30,252 bases of DNA, taken from positions 1 to 30,252 of IMG/VR virus record IMGVR_UViG_3300049216_000270. The stretch is one strand, 5' to 3'. This document shows positions 15,917 through 23,477 of the stretch, one piece after another. Each line of letters opens with the position of its first letter. Within the stretch, counting starts at the first letter, position 1. Made by a program: the position numbers and the translations under genes. The DNA comes from a virus. The notes under the pieces were generated by a model that was given only the letters and a program-made list of their open reading frames with translations, was not told the origin of the DNA and did not search any database.

Positions 15917-16302
15917 GGCTTCACCTCAGGCAACGGCGCGGGCGTGACATATTTGAATTCGATGCGGTTAACAAAACTATCGGGCGTCGCGCCAACATGA
16001 TGTGCGCAGAACATGAGCAAAAAATCTGCTGGCGTCATGTTCGGAAACCCTTCGGCGATCATTTCTCCCCGTCCATAGCCACCCGCGCCTTCAATAATTC
16101 GATGAAGGCGTTCGCGCCTTACCGAGACGATCTCAATCTCTCGAATTTTCTCAATCTTCCCACCCCTGCCGAGTCCTTGGCACTTCACGCACGCCATCAC
16201 CCGATCACCGGGCTTCAAAAACCACCAGCCATTGCGGCGCGTGACCGTTTTGGTGCCGTCGCGCACTTGCTGGGTTGTGAGCATAAAAGACATATTCCTC
16301 AT
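15913..16302 (-). CDS. ASCH-like (PUA-fold) protein
   Basis: A 129-residue protein, ATG 16302 overlapping the upstream stop; ATG at codon 4 (MSFMLTT) may be used. The pattern MLTTQQVRDGTKTVTRRNGW, KPGDRVMACVKCQGLGRGGK, IEIVSVRRERLHRI and EGFPNMTPADFLLMFCAHH is a well-known phage protein type assigned to the ASCH/PUA-like superfamily, which binds RNA or modified nucleosides. It has a single CVKC pair. The exact biochemical role is unknown. Its gene lies in a run of nucleic-acid enzymes and overlaps both neighbours. Confidence 0.75.
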   Translation of the reverse strand: MRNMSFMLTTQQVRDGTKTVTRRNGWWFLKPGDRVMACVKCQGLGRGGKIEKIREIEIVSVRRERLHRIIEGAGGYGRGEMIAEGFPNMTPADFLLMFCAHHVGATPDSFVNRIEFKYVTPAPLPEVKP

Positions 16303-17366
16303 AGCTTCACCCCGCGCGGCATTTCATCCCATGTGCATTCATCGAGAGCCCGACCGGCGGCAATCTTTCCCACGCGCGCCATTTGATGACCTGGTGCATC
16401 CATTTGGCAGTAGGGTGTGATCATTTTCCCATCGGGTTTGATGAGGCACACCGGGGTTTTCGGTGGGCCGGCGGGGATGTCGCGGTTATTGGGGAACGGC
16501 AACCATTCCCCCCACTGTTTGAAGAAAAACGCAACTCCGGCGGCTTGGCACTGATCGCGCAGGGATCGTGCCCAGTTGGGGTGCATCGGGCGGGCGTCGT
16601 GGCCGCTCTCTCCGCCGACGATTACCCAATTAAGGCGCTGTGCAAGCCACGACATCCATCCGTGAGGTGATTGGTGAAAATAAGGGGGCCTTGGCAACAA
16701 ATTCAAATCCACCGGCCCCAACAACGGCTCACATGAGAGAAAACGCACCGCGGCGGGAATTTTGAGAAGATGCGGAATGCGGTCCTGGGCGGCGGGCTGA
16801 TTTTCGACGCTTGTGCCGATCCAAACATTTGCAGCCGCATCACCGCCGATCCATGCGTTTAGCCAAAATGAAAGATCGTTTTTCTCAAAATCACCGTCGT
16901 GGTCTGCGAAGTAGTTTTTGTCATCTGGGTTACCACCTTGGGACAGGATGAGCGTTTCTTCGATGATGTTCCGCCAGTGCTGGGGGCGCTTCGTGAGCAA
17001 CAGCCAATCCAGGTGGGGCGTCTGCCGAATCAAATCAAACAGCCTCACCCGCGCCGCCCTCACCATTGGCAAAGCTTCCGCCGGCATCGTCTCTGGCCCC
17101 TCAAAAACGTCTGCTAAAGACGCGCAGAACACGCGGTGACGCTCTCCTGCAGCATCCGCCGCGGCATTCCATTTCAGCGGTTCGCGCCAATACGCATCCG
17201 CTGCCACCACCCGTGTCCCCTTCGGTCCCCACACACCCAACACCTTGGGATTGCGGTTGCTGAGGGTGTCGGCGTAGCAGTTTTTGCAGCCTTCCGAGAC
17301 TTTGGTACACCCGCGCCAAGGGTTGAAGGTGTGGTGCGTCCATTCGATTTTGCTGTCAGCGGCCAT
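16299..17366 (-). CDS. Gp37/Gp68 family protein (DUF5131, three-Cys motif)
   Basis: A 355-residue protein from ATG 17366 (GAAAGGATCGAAA upstream). It opens SKIEWTHHTFNPWRGCTKVS then EGCKNCYA, giving Cys20, Cys27 and Cys30, a C-x6-C-x2-C motif characteristic of PF07505, the phage Gp37/Gp68 family. The pattern is reminiscent of radical SAM iron-sulphur sites, and downstream blocks (LDWLLLTKRPQHWRNI; WIGTSVENQPAAQDRIPHLL; RFLSCEPLLGPVDL; WVIVGGESGHDARPMHPNWA; FFFKQWGEW) all match the family. Length is normal to long because of a 25-residue insertion near 165-190. The reaction is unknown. The partner protein TcmP often found next to members is not seen here. Confidence 0.9.
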   Translation of the reverse strand: MAADSKIEWTHHTFNPWRGCTKVSEGCKNCYADTLSNRNPKVLGVWGPKGTRVVAADAYWREPLKWNAAADAAGERHRVFCASLADVFEGPETMPAEALPMVRAARVRLFDLIRQTPHLDWLLLTKRPQHWRNIIEETLILSQGGNPDDKNYFADHDGDFEKNDLSFWLNAWIGGDAAANVWIGTSVENQPAAQDRIPHLLKIPAAVRFLSCEPLLGPVDLNLLPRPPYFHQSPHGWMSWLAQRLNWVIVGGESGHDARPMHPNWARSLRDQCQAAGVAFFFKQWGEWLPFPNNRDIPAGPPKTPVCLIKPDGKMITPYCQMDAPGHQMARVGKIAAGRALDECTWDEMPRGVKL

Positions 17367-17377
17367 TTTCGATCCTT

Positions 17378-18016
17378 TCAAGAAATGCTGTGGTGTTTTT
17401 TGAGGACTTCCGCCGCCGCGTTCACCTGCGCCCATTTCGTTGGCGTGCCCTTGGCGTCCGGGTGGTGTTTTAGTGCCGCGGCTCGGTAAACAGTGCGGAA
17501 TGTGTCGACGGCGGCGATCATCGGTTGCCACCGATCCGGTATTCCCGCCAAGTCGGAAAGCAGCATTGCCGCCTCTTCCACCGTCATCGTGGCGGGTCCA
17601 ACTTCAATTCCCGATGGCAAGGCACGGAAGCCCGTGTACTGCTCTCCCCGGCTGATAATCCCCGTCTCTTCCACCAGTCGGAGGCGCTGCATTCCCAAAG
17701 CGATCGCGCGGATGTTGTCCGCCCAGTCGCAAAACTTGTCACACGAATACGTCATCGGCCCGTATTTCTGAGAGGTGAACGCCACGGCCACTCGGGGCGA
17801 GCGTGGGCGAGCGTTGGAATAAGGCGTCCCGTTTCTGCTGATATGTTCCTCGGAAATGTCCATCTGAATGACGACATCCCCTTTGACCTGCAGGTGCATT
17901 ACCTCGCGCTCAAGATCGTTGAGCGTCCGCGCATAACCAACGCTGTACGGGCTGGCCTTGCGGTTCCGTGTCTCCTGGCGAGACCATTTTTCGAGTGGTC
18001 GGGTGATAAATTGCAT
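17378..18016 (-). CDS. Phage protein with C-terminal J-domain
   Basis: A 212-residue protein with AAGGAATCGTAG before ATG 18016. The N-terminal 100 residues resemble a phage family with a TRPLEKWSRQETRNRKASPY start and an RNGTPYSNARPRSPRVAVAF core. The C-terminus (about 172-210) is a short J-domain: FRTVYRAAALKHHPDAKG, with the HPD triplet at 185-187, followed by the third helix WAQVNAAAEVLKKHH. HPD motifs stimulate DnaK ATPase, so this protein probably recruits the host chaperone, for replication-complex assembly or remodelling. The link to DnaK is inferred; the motif is seen. Confidence 0.8.
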   Translation of the reverse strand: MQFITRPLEKWSRQETRNRKASPYSVGYARTLNDLEREVMHLQVKGDVVIQMDISEEHISRNGTPYSNARPRSPRVAVAFTSQKYGPMTYSCDKFCDWADNIRAIALGMQRLRLVEETGIISRGEQYTGFRALPSGIEVGPATMTVEEAAMLLSDLAGIPDRWQPMIAAVDTFRTVYRAAALKHHPDAKGTPTKWAQVNAAAEVLKKHHSIS

Positions 18017-19267
18017 CTACGATTCCTTGTGTGTTCCGAACAATCCAACCGCCTCCGGCTGCAGACAGCCGGGGCTGAACCAAATCCGCTCCCGCGCGGC
18101 GTTGGCCTTTCCTTCCTCTGTGCGATTCCCGTAGCCCCCGCGCGACTTCCACGGCACCTTTTCCCATCCGGCGGCGTCGATGGCGGGATACTCCCCCTCC
18201 AGCCCGCACAACGCGAAGCGAATTTCCCGATCACCGCCCCACTTGAGGCACCACGCCGACACTTCATCACACAGCGCCCCCACGTCCTGGGTTTTATCGT
18301 TGGCGTAGATGTGGCTGGAGCGGTTCTTGGTGCCATCGGCGAGGTGTTTGCGGTAAGGCGGATCAAGGAAAACGCCAGTGGTGCCGAGACGGGTCAAGGT
18401 CGAATCCGAATCGCACACCCGCGCCCAATGGCCACAGCACACGCGGACGGGGCGCAGACGGTCCTGCAGGCGCTGCATCCAGTCGGTTAGCCACCGGCGG
18501 CGGGTTTCGCACGTTCCGAGAGAGTCATTGCTGTTCACGCCGCGCCCGCGCGTAAATTCATCAGTGATGGCGGGGCGGTGGGTGTCATAGGTTCCTATTC
18601 CGTTGACGCCTTTGCCGCCACCCACGACACGCTCGAGGGTAGGCACTTTTTCACCCGTCGATTTCATCTGCCCATTGACACCCAAGCCGTAGGCGGAGCC
18701 GTCGGCGGAGATAACGGGGCGTTTTTGGTCGAGCGCATTCACGCTTTGGTTCGGCCGCATGGTCGGACGGGTCTGCCATGGATCGCTTCCCGAAGGTTGG
18801 CACACGCCTCGGTCATTTCGCTGGCCAATGCCGCTACGTCCTTCCCATTCCGGATTTTCGCACCACCCGCTTCCGATCCAGCTGCAAGCCCCCCAGCACC
18901 ACCACCCGGCAATCTTGGCGTCAAAATGCTCCGGATCCTCGCGCACCCGCTGCAGCTCCGCGTTGGCGGTTGCGGATTGCACGAGCCAGCGGTGGCGGGC
19001 ATGGAGGTCGGTTTCGTTCACTGGCCAGTCGGCGTGCCTGGCGACGGCTTCGGGGTCCGCCTGCACCGCACGCCAAAAGTTCGACACGTAGGCGTTAAGG
19101 TCGTTGATGGTTTCGATGGCACCGACGACGGGCCGGCGGAGAAGAATGGCCGCGCTGAAGGCAAACGGCTCGATGTAATTGCGAGGATTGCCCAACCGCG
19201 CCCACACGAGGTCGGCAACTTGCGATTTTCCGCCAAATGCGGGGAATGGGGCTTTGAGGGGTGTCAT
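18017..19267 (-). CDS. DNA N6-adenine methyltransferase, D12 class
   Basis: A 416-residue protein; ATG 19267 puts the SAM-binding motif right at the N-terminus as in the family, while the frame is open to 19357. Motif I is APFPAFGGKSQVADLVWARLG, followed by YIEPFAFSAAILLRR; the catalytic motif IV is DPPY at 302-305. A region of about 130 residues (135-265), rich in Gly, Trp and Cys, is inserted relative to Dam-type enzymes of 270-300 residues. It would methylate adenine in a specific site, as defence against host restriction or as replication mark. Target sequence cannot be deduced. It is followed directly by the J-domain gene. Confidence 0.88.
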   Translation of the reverse strand: MTPLKAPFPAFGGKSQVADLVWARLGNPRNYIEPFAFSAAILLRRPVVGAIETINDLNAYVSNFWRAVQADPEAVARHADWPVNETDLHARHRWLVQSATANAELQRVREDPEHFDAKIAGWWCWGACSWIGSGWCENPEWEGRSGIGQRNDRGVCQPSGSDPWQTRPTMRPNQSVNALDQKRPVISADGSAYGLGVNGQMKSTGEKVPTLERVVGGGKGVNGIGTYDTHRPAITDEFTRGRGVNSNDSLGTCETRRRWLTDWMQRLQDRLRPVRVCCGHWARVCDSDSTLTRLGTTGVFLDPPYRKHLADGTKNRSSHIYANDKTQDVGALCDEVSAWCLKWGGDREIRFALCGLEGEYPAIDAAGWEKVPWKSRGGYGNRTEEGKANAARERIWFSPGCLQPEAVGLFGTHKES

Positions 19268-19337
19268 CGTCACGAGACACCCCGCGAAAATATCGGGCGA
19301 CGGTGGAGCGTCCCGGCATAAATTAAATAGTGATGCG

Positions 19338-19568
19338 TCAAGCTCCGCCCCCTTCACCGATCATGTTCATCGGCGCATAAAACGTCATGAATTCTTCACC
19401 GCCAGCCAAATCCACGACCTCGTGATCTTGGACAAGCTTCATGAGAGCCGGCGTGCCGTCGGCGTGTTTCGTGTGAATCATTGCGAGGCAGAGCTTGTAG
19501 GAATGCCGATCGCCATTGCGGGCCATGATGACGACGTGTTCGCGCAGATTGCCTTTTTTATCTTTCAT
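19338..19568 (-). CDS. 76-residue hypothetical protein between two methyltransferase genes
   Basis: A small protein from ATG 19568 that overlaps the cytosine methyltransferase stop (ATGA). It begins MKDKKGNLREHVVIMARNGD and has a regular strand pattern (HSYKLCLAMIHTKHADGTPA, then LMKLVQDHEVVDLAGG), suggesting a compact alpha/beta fold. No membrane segment, no metal site. No family is recognised. Coupled translation suggests that it works with or was acquired with the methyltransferase. Confidence 0.6.
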   Translation of the reverse strand: MKDKKGNLREHVVIMARNGDRHSYKLCLAMIHTKHADGTPALMKLVQDHEVVDLAGGEEFMTFYAPMNMIGEGGGA

Positions 19569-21394
19569 GCCGTTTTCCTTTTTTCTTTCACGATCAATTC
19601 GGGCACGTTCGCGCGGACGATGGCGGCGGCGACAAGCGGGGCGACGGAGTTGCCGATCTTGGCGACGGCGGCACTGGCGGTGCGCGGGAGGATGTAATCG
19701 GCGGCAAGTTCCGGGCCGAATTGGGCGCGGAGAAGTTCACGCGGGGTGAGCATTCGCAAGCCGATGTCGGCGATGGCGTATTCTTGGCCACCGATCTGCA
19801 CGAGTCCGAAACGGTCCTTGGTGGTGATGGTGTGGAGCGGTTCGGTGACGGGTTGTCCCACGCCACAGCCGAAGTATTTGATGAGGAAGGCGCGAACCTC
19901 CCCGATGTGGCCTCCGCCCGCGCCCGCTGTCACTGTGGGCATGGGTTCATCGAGCGACGATCCCGTGGCGGTTCCGTAAAATTTTGTGAGGTGGGCGACG
20001 GAGAGGCCGAGAGCGTGTGCTGCACCTGCCGGCCTCGCTGATCCTCCACCGGAGGTGATGGTGGGCAATGGATCGGCCGGGTGCGTCCCGGCGCTGTCAC
20101 CGCGGTATTTATTCAGGAACGCGGCAACTAAAGCGGTATGCCGTCCACCGGCGCATATCGTCTGCATCGGGCGATCCACGCTCACGGCGTCCTGTCCCCC
20201 TGTCCTCATCCGAGCCAGCAACGGTGCCGCCACCGCCCACGATCCGCCCTTCGGGTTGGCCGTCACCGTCGCCATCGGTTCATCCGCCGGCCGGTGCCCC
20301 TCGCTCCAATTGGAATTGGCGATTTCCACAAGGTGGGGAGTGACGAGGGCGCGGTCGTTCTTGGCGGTGATCGTCCCTACCGGCGAATCCGCCCCCGTGG
20401 CTGGGGACTGTCCGGCCCGGCCGCCAACTCCAGCGACGTAGGGCGTCACGATGCCGTAACCGTGTTTGGCGGTGACGGTGCTGAGGGGAATGTCGAGCGG
20501 CTGGCCGCGGAAGTGCTCCCCGCCGTGCTGCACGTTGACGATGAAGGGGTGGGGGTTGTCGATGACGTACCGCTTGAGCCCCATGGCTATCCGGCGGAGA
20601 GTTTTTTCGGCGAGAGGGCGCTTTCGCTCGAAGATGCTGGGGCAGGGAATGCTCCAGTCGATGCACTCGGCGGCGGTACGAAATGGCAGTAGGCGGGGAT
20701 TTTTCTCCCGCGCCTTTTTACTTCCGTGAGTTGGTTCCGGCCAAATAATCGGCTGGCCGTCGCAACGAAATATGACGAACAGCCGCTTCCGGTGGGTGCA
20801 GGCTGCGATTACTTTCTCATCAACCTCCAGCCCGCACTCTGCGGCGTCAATGTCCTTCCATTCACTGATGTACCCCAACTTCCTCATCATGCCAATGAAT
20901 CGCATGAACGTCTGGCCCTTTTTGGATTTGATGGGCATGTTGCCAGCGTCGATCGGCCCCCAATCCTTAAACTCCCGCACATTCTCAAGGAAAATCACGC
21001 GGGGTTTTACCAGCTTGGCCCACTTCACTGCCACCCATGCCAGCCCTCGGATTTTCTTGCTCACCGGCTTCGCGCCCTTCGCGCGGCTGAAATGTTTGCA
21101 GTCGGGGCTGAACCACGCCACCCCCACCGGCCTCCCCGCGCACACCTGCACCGGATCCACATCCCACACCGATTCACAGAGGTGCCTGGTCTGGGGATGG
21201 TTCCGTGCGTGCATGTCGATGGCTTCGGGATCGTGGTTGATGGCGACATCGACGCTGCGGTGCAAGGCGAGCTCGATGCCCGTGCTGGCCCCGCCGCCGC
21301 CGGCAAAGTTGTCGATCAGCAACTCTTCCCCGGCAATGGCGGTTCGCCGCGCGCTTGGCCGCATGAAATTCGGGATGAGGGGGGTGTTTTTCAC
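19565..21394 (-). CDS. DNA cytosine-5 methyltransferase with internally repeated recognition region
   Basis: A 609-residue protein from GTG 21394 (GTGA overlap). Family motifs: I, LIDNFAGGGGASTGIE (26-41); IV, SPDCKHFS with catalytic Cys99 (PDC rather than PPC, common in phage members); VI, FLENVREF (135-142) with ENV; VIII, HRKRLFVIF (201-209); X, KIGNSVAPLVAAAIV (579-593). Between VIII and X, residues 303-528 hold seven copies of a P-(L/V/M)-x-T-(V/I)-x-(A/S/T) unit spaced 33-42 residues apart. The enzyme should methylate a specific cytosine to evade restriction. It is longer than the roughly 330-420 residues of simple C5 enzymes because of the repeats. Confidence 0.95.
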   Translation of the reverse strand: MKNTPLIPNFMRPSARRTAIAGEELLIDNFAGGGGASTGIELALHRSVDVAINHDPEAIDMHARNHPQTRHLCESVWDVDPVQVCAGRPVGVAWFSPDCKHFSRAKGAKPVSKKIRGLAWVAVKWAKLVKPRVIFLENVREFKDWGPIDAGNMPIKSKKGQTFMRFIGMMRKLGYISEWKDIDAAECGLEVDEKVIAACTHRKRLFVIFRCDGQPIIWPEPTHGSKKAREKNPRLLPFRTAAECIDWSIPCPSIFERKRPLAEKTLRRIAMGLKRYVIDNPHPFIVNVQHGGEHFRGQPLDIPLSTVTAKHGYGIVTPYVAGVGGRAGQSPATGADSPVGTITAKNDRALVTPHLVEIANSNWSEGHRPADEPMATVTANPKGGSWAVAAPLLARMRTGGQDAVSVDRPMQTICAGGRHTALVAAFLNKYRGDSAGTHPADPLPTITSGGGSARPAGAAHALGLSVAHLTKFYGTATGSSLDEPMPTVTAGAGGGHIGEVRAFLIKYFGCGVGQPVTEPLHTITTKDRFGLVQIGGQEYAIADIGLRMLTPRELLRAQFGPELAADYILPRTASAAVAKIGNSVAPLVAAAIVRANVPELIVKEKRKTA

Positions 21395-22008
21395 GATGCC
21401 ACCTTCCCGACTTTTCCAATCATGATCTGATGAGTGACGGGGTCAATCCGAAAAGCCAGGTCGTTTTCCTTTTCCAACCCCGCCACCAGCAGCATCCGCG
21501 TGCTGATGCCGATTTTCCCGTAGCCACAAAATTCTCCCGTGTCGCTGCGTCGTATCGGGCTAACGGACAATGTCCCGGTGAGCCGCTGACCCGCGGGGCG
21601 AATCGCTGCCAACAACTTCGCTTCGTAGGCGATTTTCTGGATGTAGCTCGGTTTCGCGTTCAGCTTTTCGGCCCATTCATGGGTGGTGAGTGTGCGGTGC
21701 TCTTTGATTGCCCACTCAAGCGCGACAATCACGGCGAACTTTGCGGTTGGCCGTGGCGCGGGAATTACTCTGTGCCTCTTCATGAAATTCCGCATGGTGC
21801 TTTCGGCTGTTTTAAAGAGCCGCGCCCACTGCGCGACGGGGCGAGGGTCGTCGTTGCGGATTGCCTCCAGTGTTTTGGCGATGGGGAGCCGGCGACACAC
21901 CCGCTTCGGCGGTGCCAAGAGTGCGGCGATGATCGGGCTGGCCGGCATGTCAAGGTTTTGGCCTGGCGGAACTTGGTGGGATTTGCGTTGTTGAGCGGTG
22001 ATGGTCAT
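21391..22008 (-). CDS. Helix-turn-helix protein of unknown function next to the replication initiator
   Basis: A 205-residue protein from ATG 22008, overlapping the initiator stop (ATGA). Residues 40-75 (RLPIAKTLEAIRNDDPRPVA, then QWARLFKTAESTMRNFMKRH) form a helix-turn-helix resembling AraC/Ada-type turns, and 85-125 (VIVALEWAIKEHRTLTTHEW, AEKLNAKPSYIQKIAYEAKL) a second. The C-terminal part includes basic and strand-forming segments. The pairing with an O-like initiator suggests a helicase-loader or replication regulator, but there is no Walker motif, so a DnaC-like ATPase is excluded. No family is recognised with certainty. Confidence 0.6.
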   Translation of the reverse strand: MTITAQQRKSHQVPPGQNLDMPASPIIAALLAPPKRVCRRLPIAKTLEAIRNDDPRPVAQWARLFKTAESTMRNFMKRHRVIPAPRPTAKFAVIVALEWAIKEHRTLTTHEWAEKLNAKPSYIQKIAYEAKLLAAIRPAGQRLTGTLSVSPIRRSDTGEFCGYGKIGISTRMLLVAGLEKENDLAFRIDPVTHQIMIGKVGKVAS

Positions 22009-22829
22009 TTGGCCTCCGTGGGCATGTTCTGGTTCAGGATGGAATTGAAGAGTGCGGCCTTGTCCCGCACCTTCGGCTTGTCCAGCATTTTTTTCCAAAG
22101 CGCCTGCACCCCTTCCAGCGTGTAGGCGGCGGCGTACCGGCGGGCTGGGTGCAGGTGAATTCCCCTCACCGATAGGAAGTTCAGCACCGCGGGGTCGTGG
22201 GGTGCCGGTGCCGCTGGGAGCGTTGAGGGGGTGGGTGTGGGGGGCGATGGGGGTGTGGGGGTGGGTGGGGGTGTTTTTTTCAAAGGCACAGCACACACCT
22301 CCACGCCCCGTGAAATGTGCTGTGATTTTTGTGAATACTGTGAGTGGGGGACGCTGAGCGTCCCTGTTTCCGACGCTGAGCGTCCCTGTTTCCTATCGCT
22401 GAGCGTCCCTGTTTCGAGACGCTGGGCGTCCCTGTTTCCGTCCGATACCGGGACGGTGCCGGTCCCTGTTTCCTCCTCTGAAACTAGGACGCTGGGCGTC
22501 CCTGTTTCAAAGAGGGGCGTGGCGGGGCGTGGGGGTGGGGTGAGGAGCTCCCATTCGTTCACCAGCCACCTCCCCCCGCCTTGGCATACCTTGCGTATGA
22601 GGCCCTTGGCCTCGAGCTGCTGTGCCGTCTTGCGAGCGCGGTTGACGTTGGCCGTCCCGCTGTTGCGGGCGATTCGCTCTGTGCTGACAGCGACACGGCA
22701 TGTCCTTCCGTCCGCGTCGTGGTAAAGGCTGATGTACACTTTTGACTCCAACTCGCTCAATCCGGCGAGGTGTCCGCCGTCGATGACTGCCCTCAGGCAA
22801 TGGAATTTGTAATGCTGCTCTTCCGCCAC
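22005..22829 (-). CDS. O-like replication initiator with iterons inside its gene
   Basis: A 274-residue protein; start GTG 22829, just behind tRNA-Phe, with a poor ribosome site. Residues 20-95 are a winged helix (LSELESKVYISLYHDADGR, VSTERIARNSGTANVNRARK, GGRWLVNEWEL), the DNA-binding domain. Residues 107-158 are encoded by the iteron array and carry four ETGT copies. A Pro/Thr linker follows (184-212), then a helical C-terminal domain (ARRYAAAYTLEGVQALWKKM) like those that contact helicase in phage initiators. Layout (N-terminal DNA binder, origin in the middle of the gene, C-terminal partner domain) parallels lambda O. Function is inferred from this architecture; no enzymatic motif is present. 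Confidence 0.75.
   Translation of the reverse strand: MAEEQHYKFHCLRAVIDGGHLAGLSELESKVYISLYHDADGRTCRVAVSTERIARNSGTANVNRARKTAQQLEAKGLIRKVCQGGGRWLVNEWELLTPPPRPATPLFETGTPSVLVSEEETGTGTVPVSDGNRDAQRLETGTLSDRKQGRSASETGTLSVPHSQYSQKSQHISRGVEVCAVPLKKTPPPTPTPPSPPTPTPSTLPAAPAPHDPAVLNFLSVRGIHLHPARRYAAAYTLEGVQALWKKMLDKPKVRDKAALFNSILNQNMPTEAK
22227..22271 (+). repeat. G-run tract with G-quadruplex potential
   Basis: The plus strand has at least seven runs of three or more Gs within 45 bases, separated by one to four bases. The minus strand codes the Pro/Thr linker of the initiator. The tract ends in seven Ts and lies 80 bases from the iteron array. Confidence 0.7.
22351..22508 (+). repeat. Iteron array: probable phage replication origin
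   Basis: Six direct copies of ACGCTGAGCGTCCCTGTTTC start at 22351, 22373, 22396, 22419, 22453 and 22489. Copies 1 and 2 are identical; 3, 4 and 6 differ by one base; 5 has ACGGTGCCGG at its left. Each begins with an inverted core (ACGCT-G-AGCGT). Steps are 22, 23, 23, 34 and 36 bases, so they fall in all three reading frames of the initiator gene. To the left lies a modestly AT-rich stretch (22317-22345). This resembles the lambda ori within gene O. Confidence 0.85.
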
Positions 22830-22863
22830 CTGATTCGGTGCTCCGGGGGTTTGCTTTTCAAAA

Positions 22864-22935
22864 TGCGTGGGGTCGGGATCGAACCAACGGCCTCGGCGTT
22901 TTCACCACCGCGCTCTTCCACTGAGCTACCCACAC
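22864..22935 (-). tRNA. tRNA-Phe (anticodon GAA)
   Basis: All arms fold. Acceptor GTGTGGG pairs with CCCACGC (one G-U), the D stem is GCTC/GAGC, the anticodon stem CGGTG/CGCCG encloses GTGAAAA with anticodon GAA, and the T stem GTTGG/CCGAC has loop TTCGATC. The discriminator is A and no CCA is encoded. It lies between two leftward early genes and would be cut out of their mRNA. Confidence 0.92.
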
Positions 22936-22982
22936 GAAAGCCCGAACCGCGGCACACACACGCGGCCCGGGCTGCGCCAGCG

Positions 22983-23417
22983 TTATCCCCCTGCCCCCCC
23001 AAGATCCCCCCCACCCCTCTCCTCCACCTCCCCAGTGTCGGGATTCACCTTGCGGCCGTCGGCGGTGGTGATGACGCCTTGGGCCGGCGTTGCCTTGCTC
23101 GATCCGCTCTTGCGCACGAAGAGTGCGGGTTCGTCGTCGTAGCCTTCATCCGCCATCGCCATCGTCATGCTGGCTGGGCGGTTCGGCACCACCATCTTGG
23201 TTGTGGCTTTGATGTTGAAGTGCATGTCGTGGGGCGACATCACGGAAAGCACGATGTCCACGCTGAGCTTGGCCTTGGCCTTGAGCGAGGCTTCACCGTG
23301 CTGTTTGACGTACTTCACCAGGACGGACTGCAGCTTGCGCATGTCCTCATTGATCTGTTTCTCGAAATTGCCCTCGTCAATCAGGCCGATTTCGAGTGGT
23401 ACCAGTTTCGTTGCCAT
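22983..23417 (-). CDS. Hypothetical early protein, 144 residues
   Basis: Starts at ATG 23417 with a weak CGGAACGAACCC site. The N-terminal 70 residues look like a folded alpha/beta domain: LVPLEIGLIDEGNFEKQIN, DMRKLQSVLVKYVKQHGEAS, LSVDIVLSVMSPHDMHFNIK. The C-terminus is acidic and glycine-rich (EERGGGDLGGAGG), probably disordered. Similar short proteins sit beside DUF2303-type genes in other phages, and I infer that the two act together, but the role is unknown. There is no catalytic or metal-binding pattern. Confidence 0.65.
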   Translation of the reverse strand: MATKLVPLEIGLIDEGNFEKQINEDMRKLQSVLVKYVKQHGEASLKAKAKLSVDIVLSVMSPHDMHFNIKATTKMVVPNRPASMTMAMADEGYDDEPALFVRKSGSSKATPAQGVITTADGRKVNPDTGEVEERGGGDLGGAGG

Positions 23418-23477
23418 GGGTTCGTTCCGATCTGCCCCCAGTGGGGGCGGGTGTGTGTTGTGAGTTGCCTTGACGGA

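Noticed and set aside
21391-22008. DnaC-like helicase loader next to the initiator
   Set aside because: There is no Walker A or B motif; only helix-turn-helix-like segments are seen.
22351-22508. Repeat array considered as a CRISPR
   Set aside because: Repeats are 20 bases and gaps are only 2-16 bases, inside a coding gene, with no cas genes nearby. Iterons fit better.
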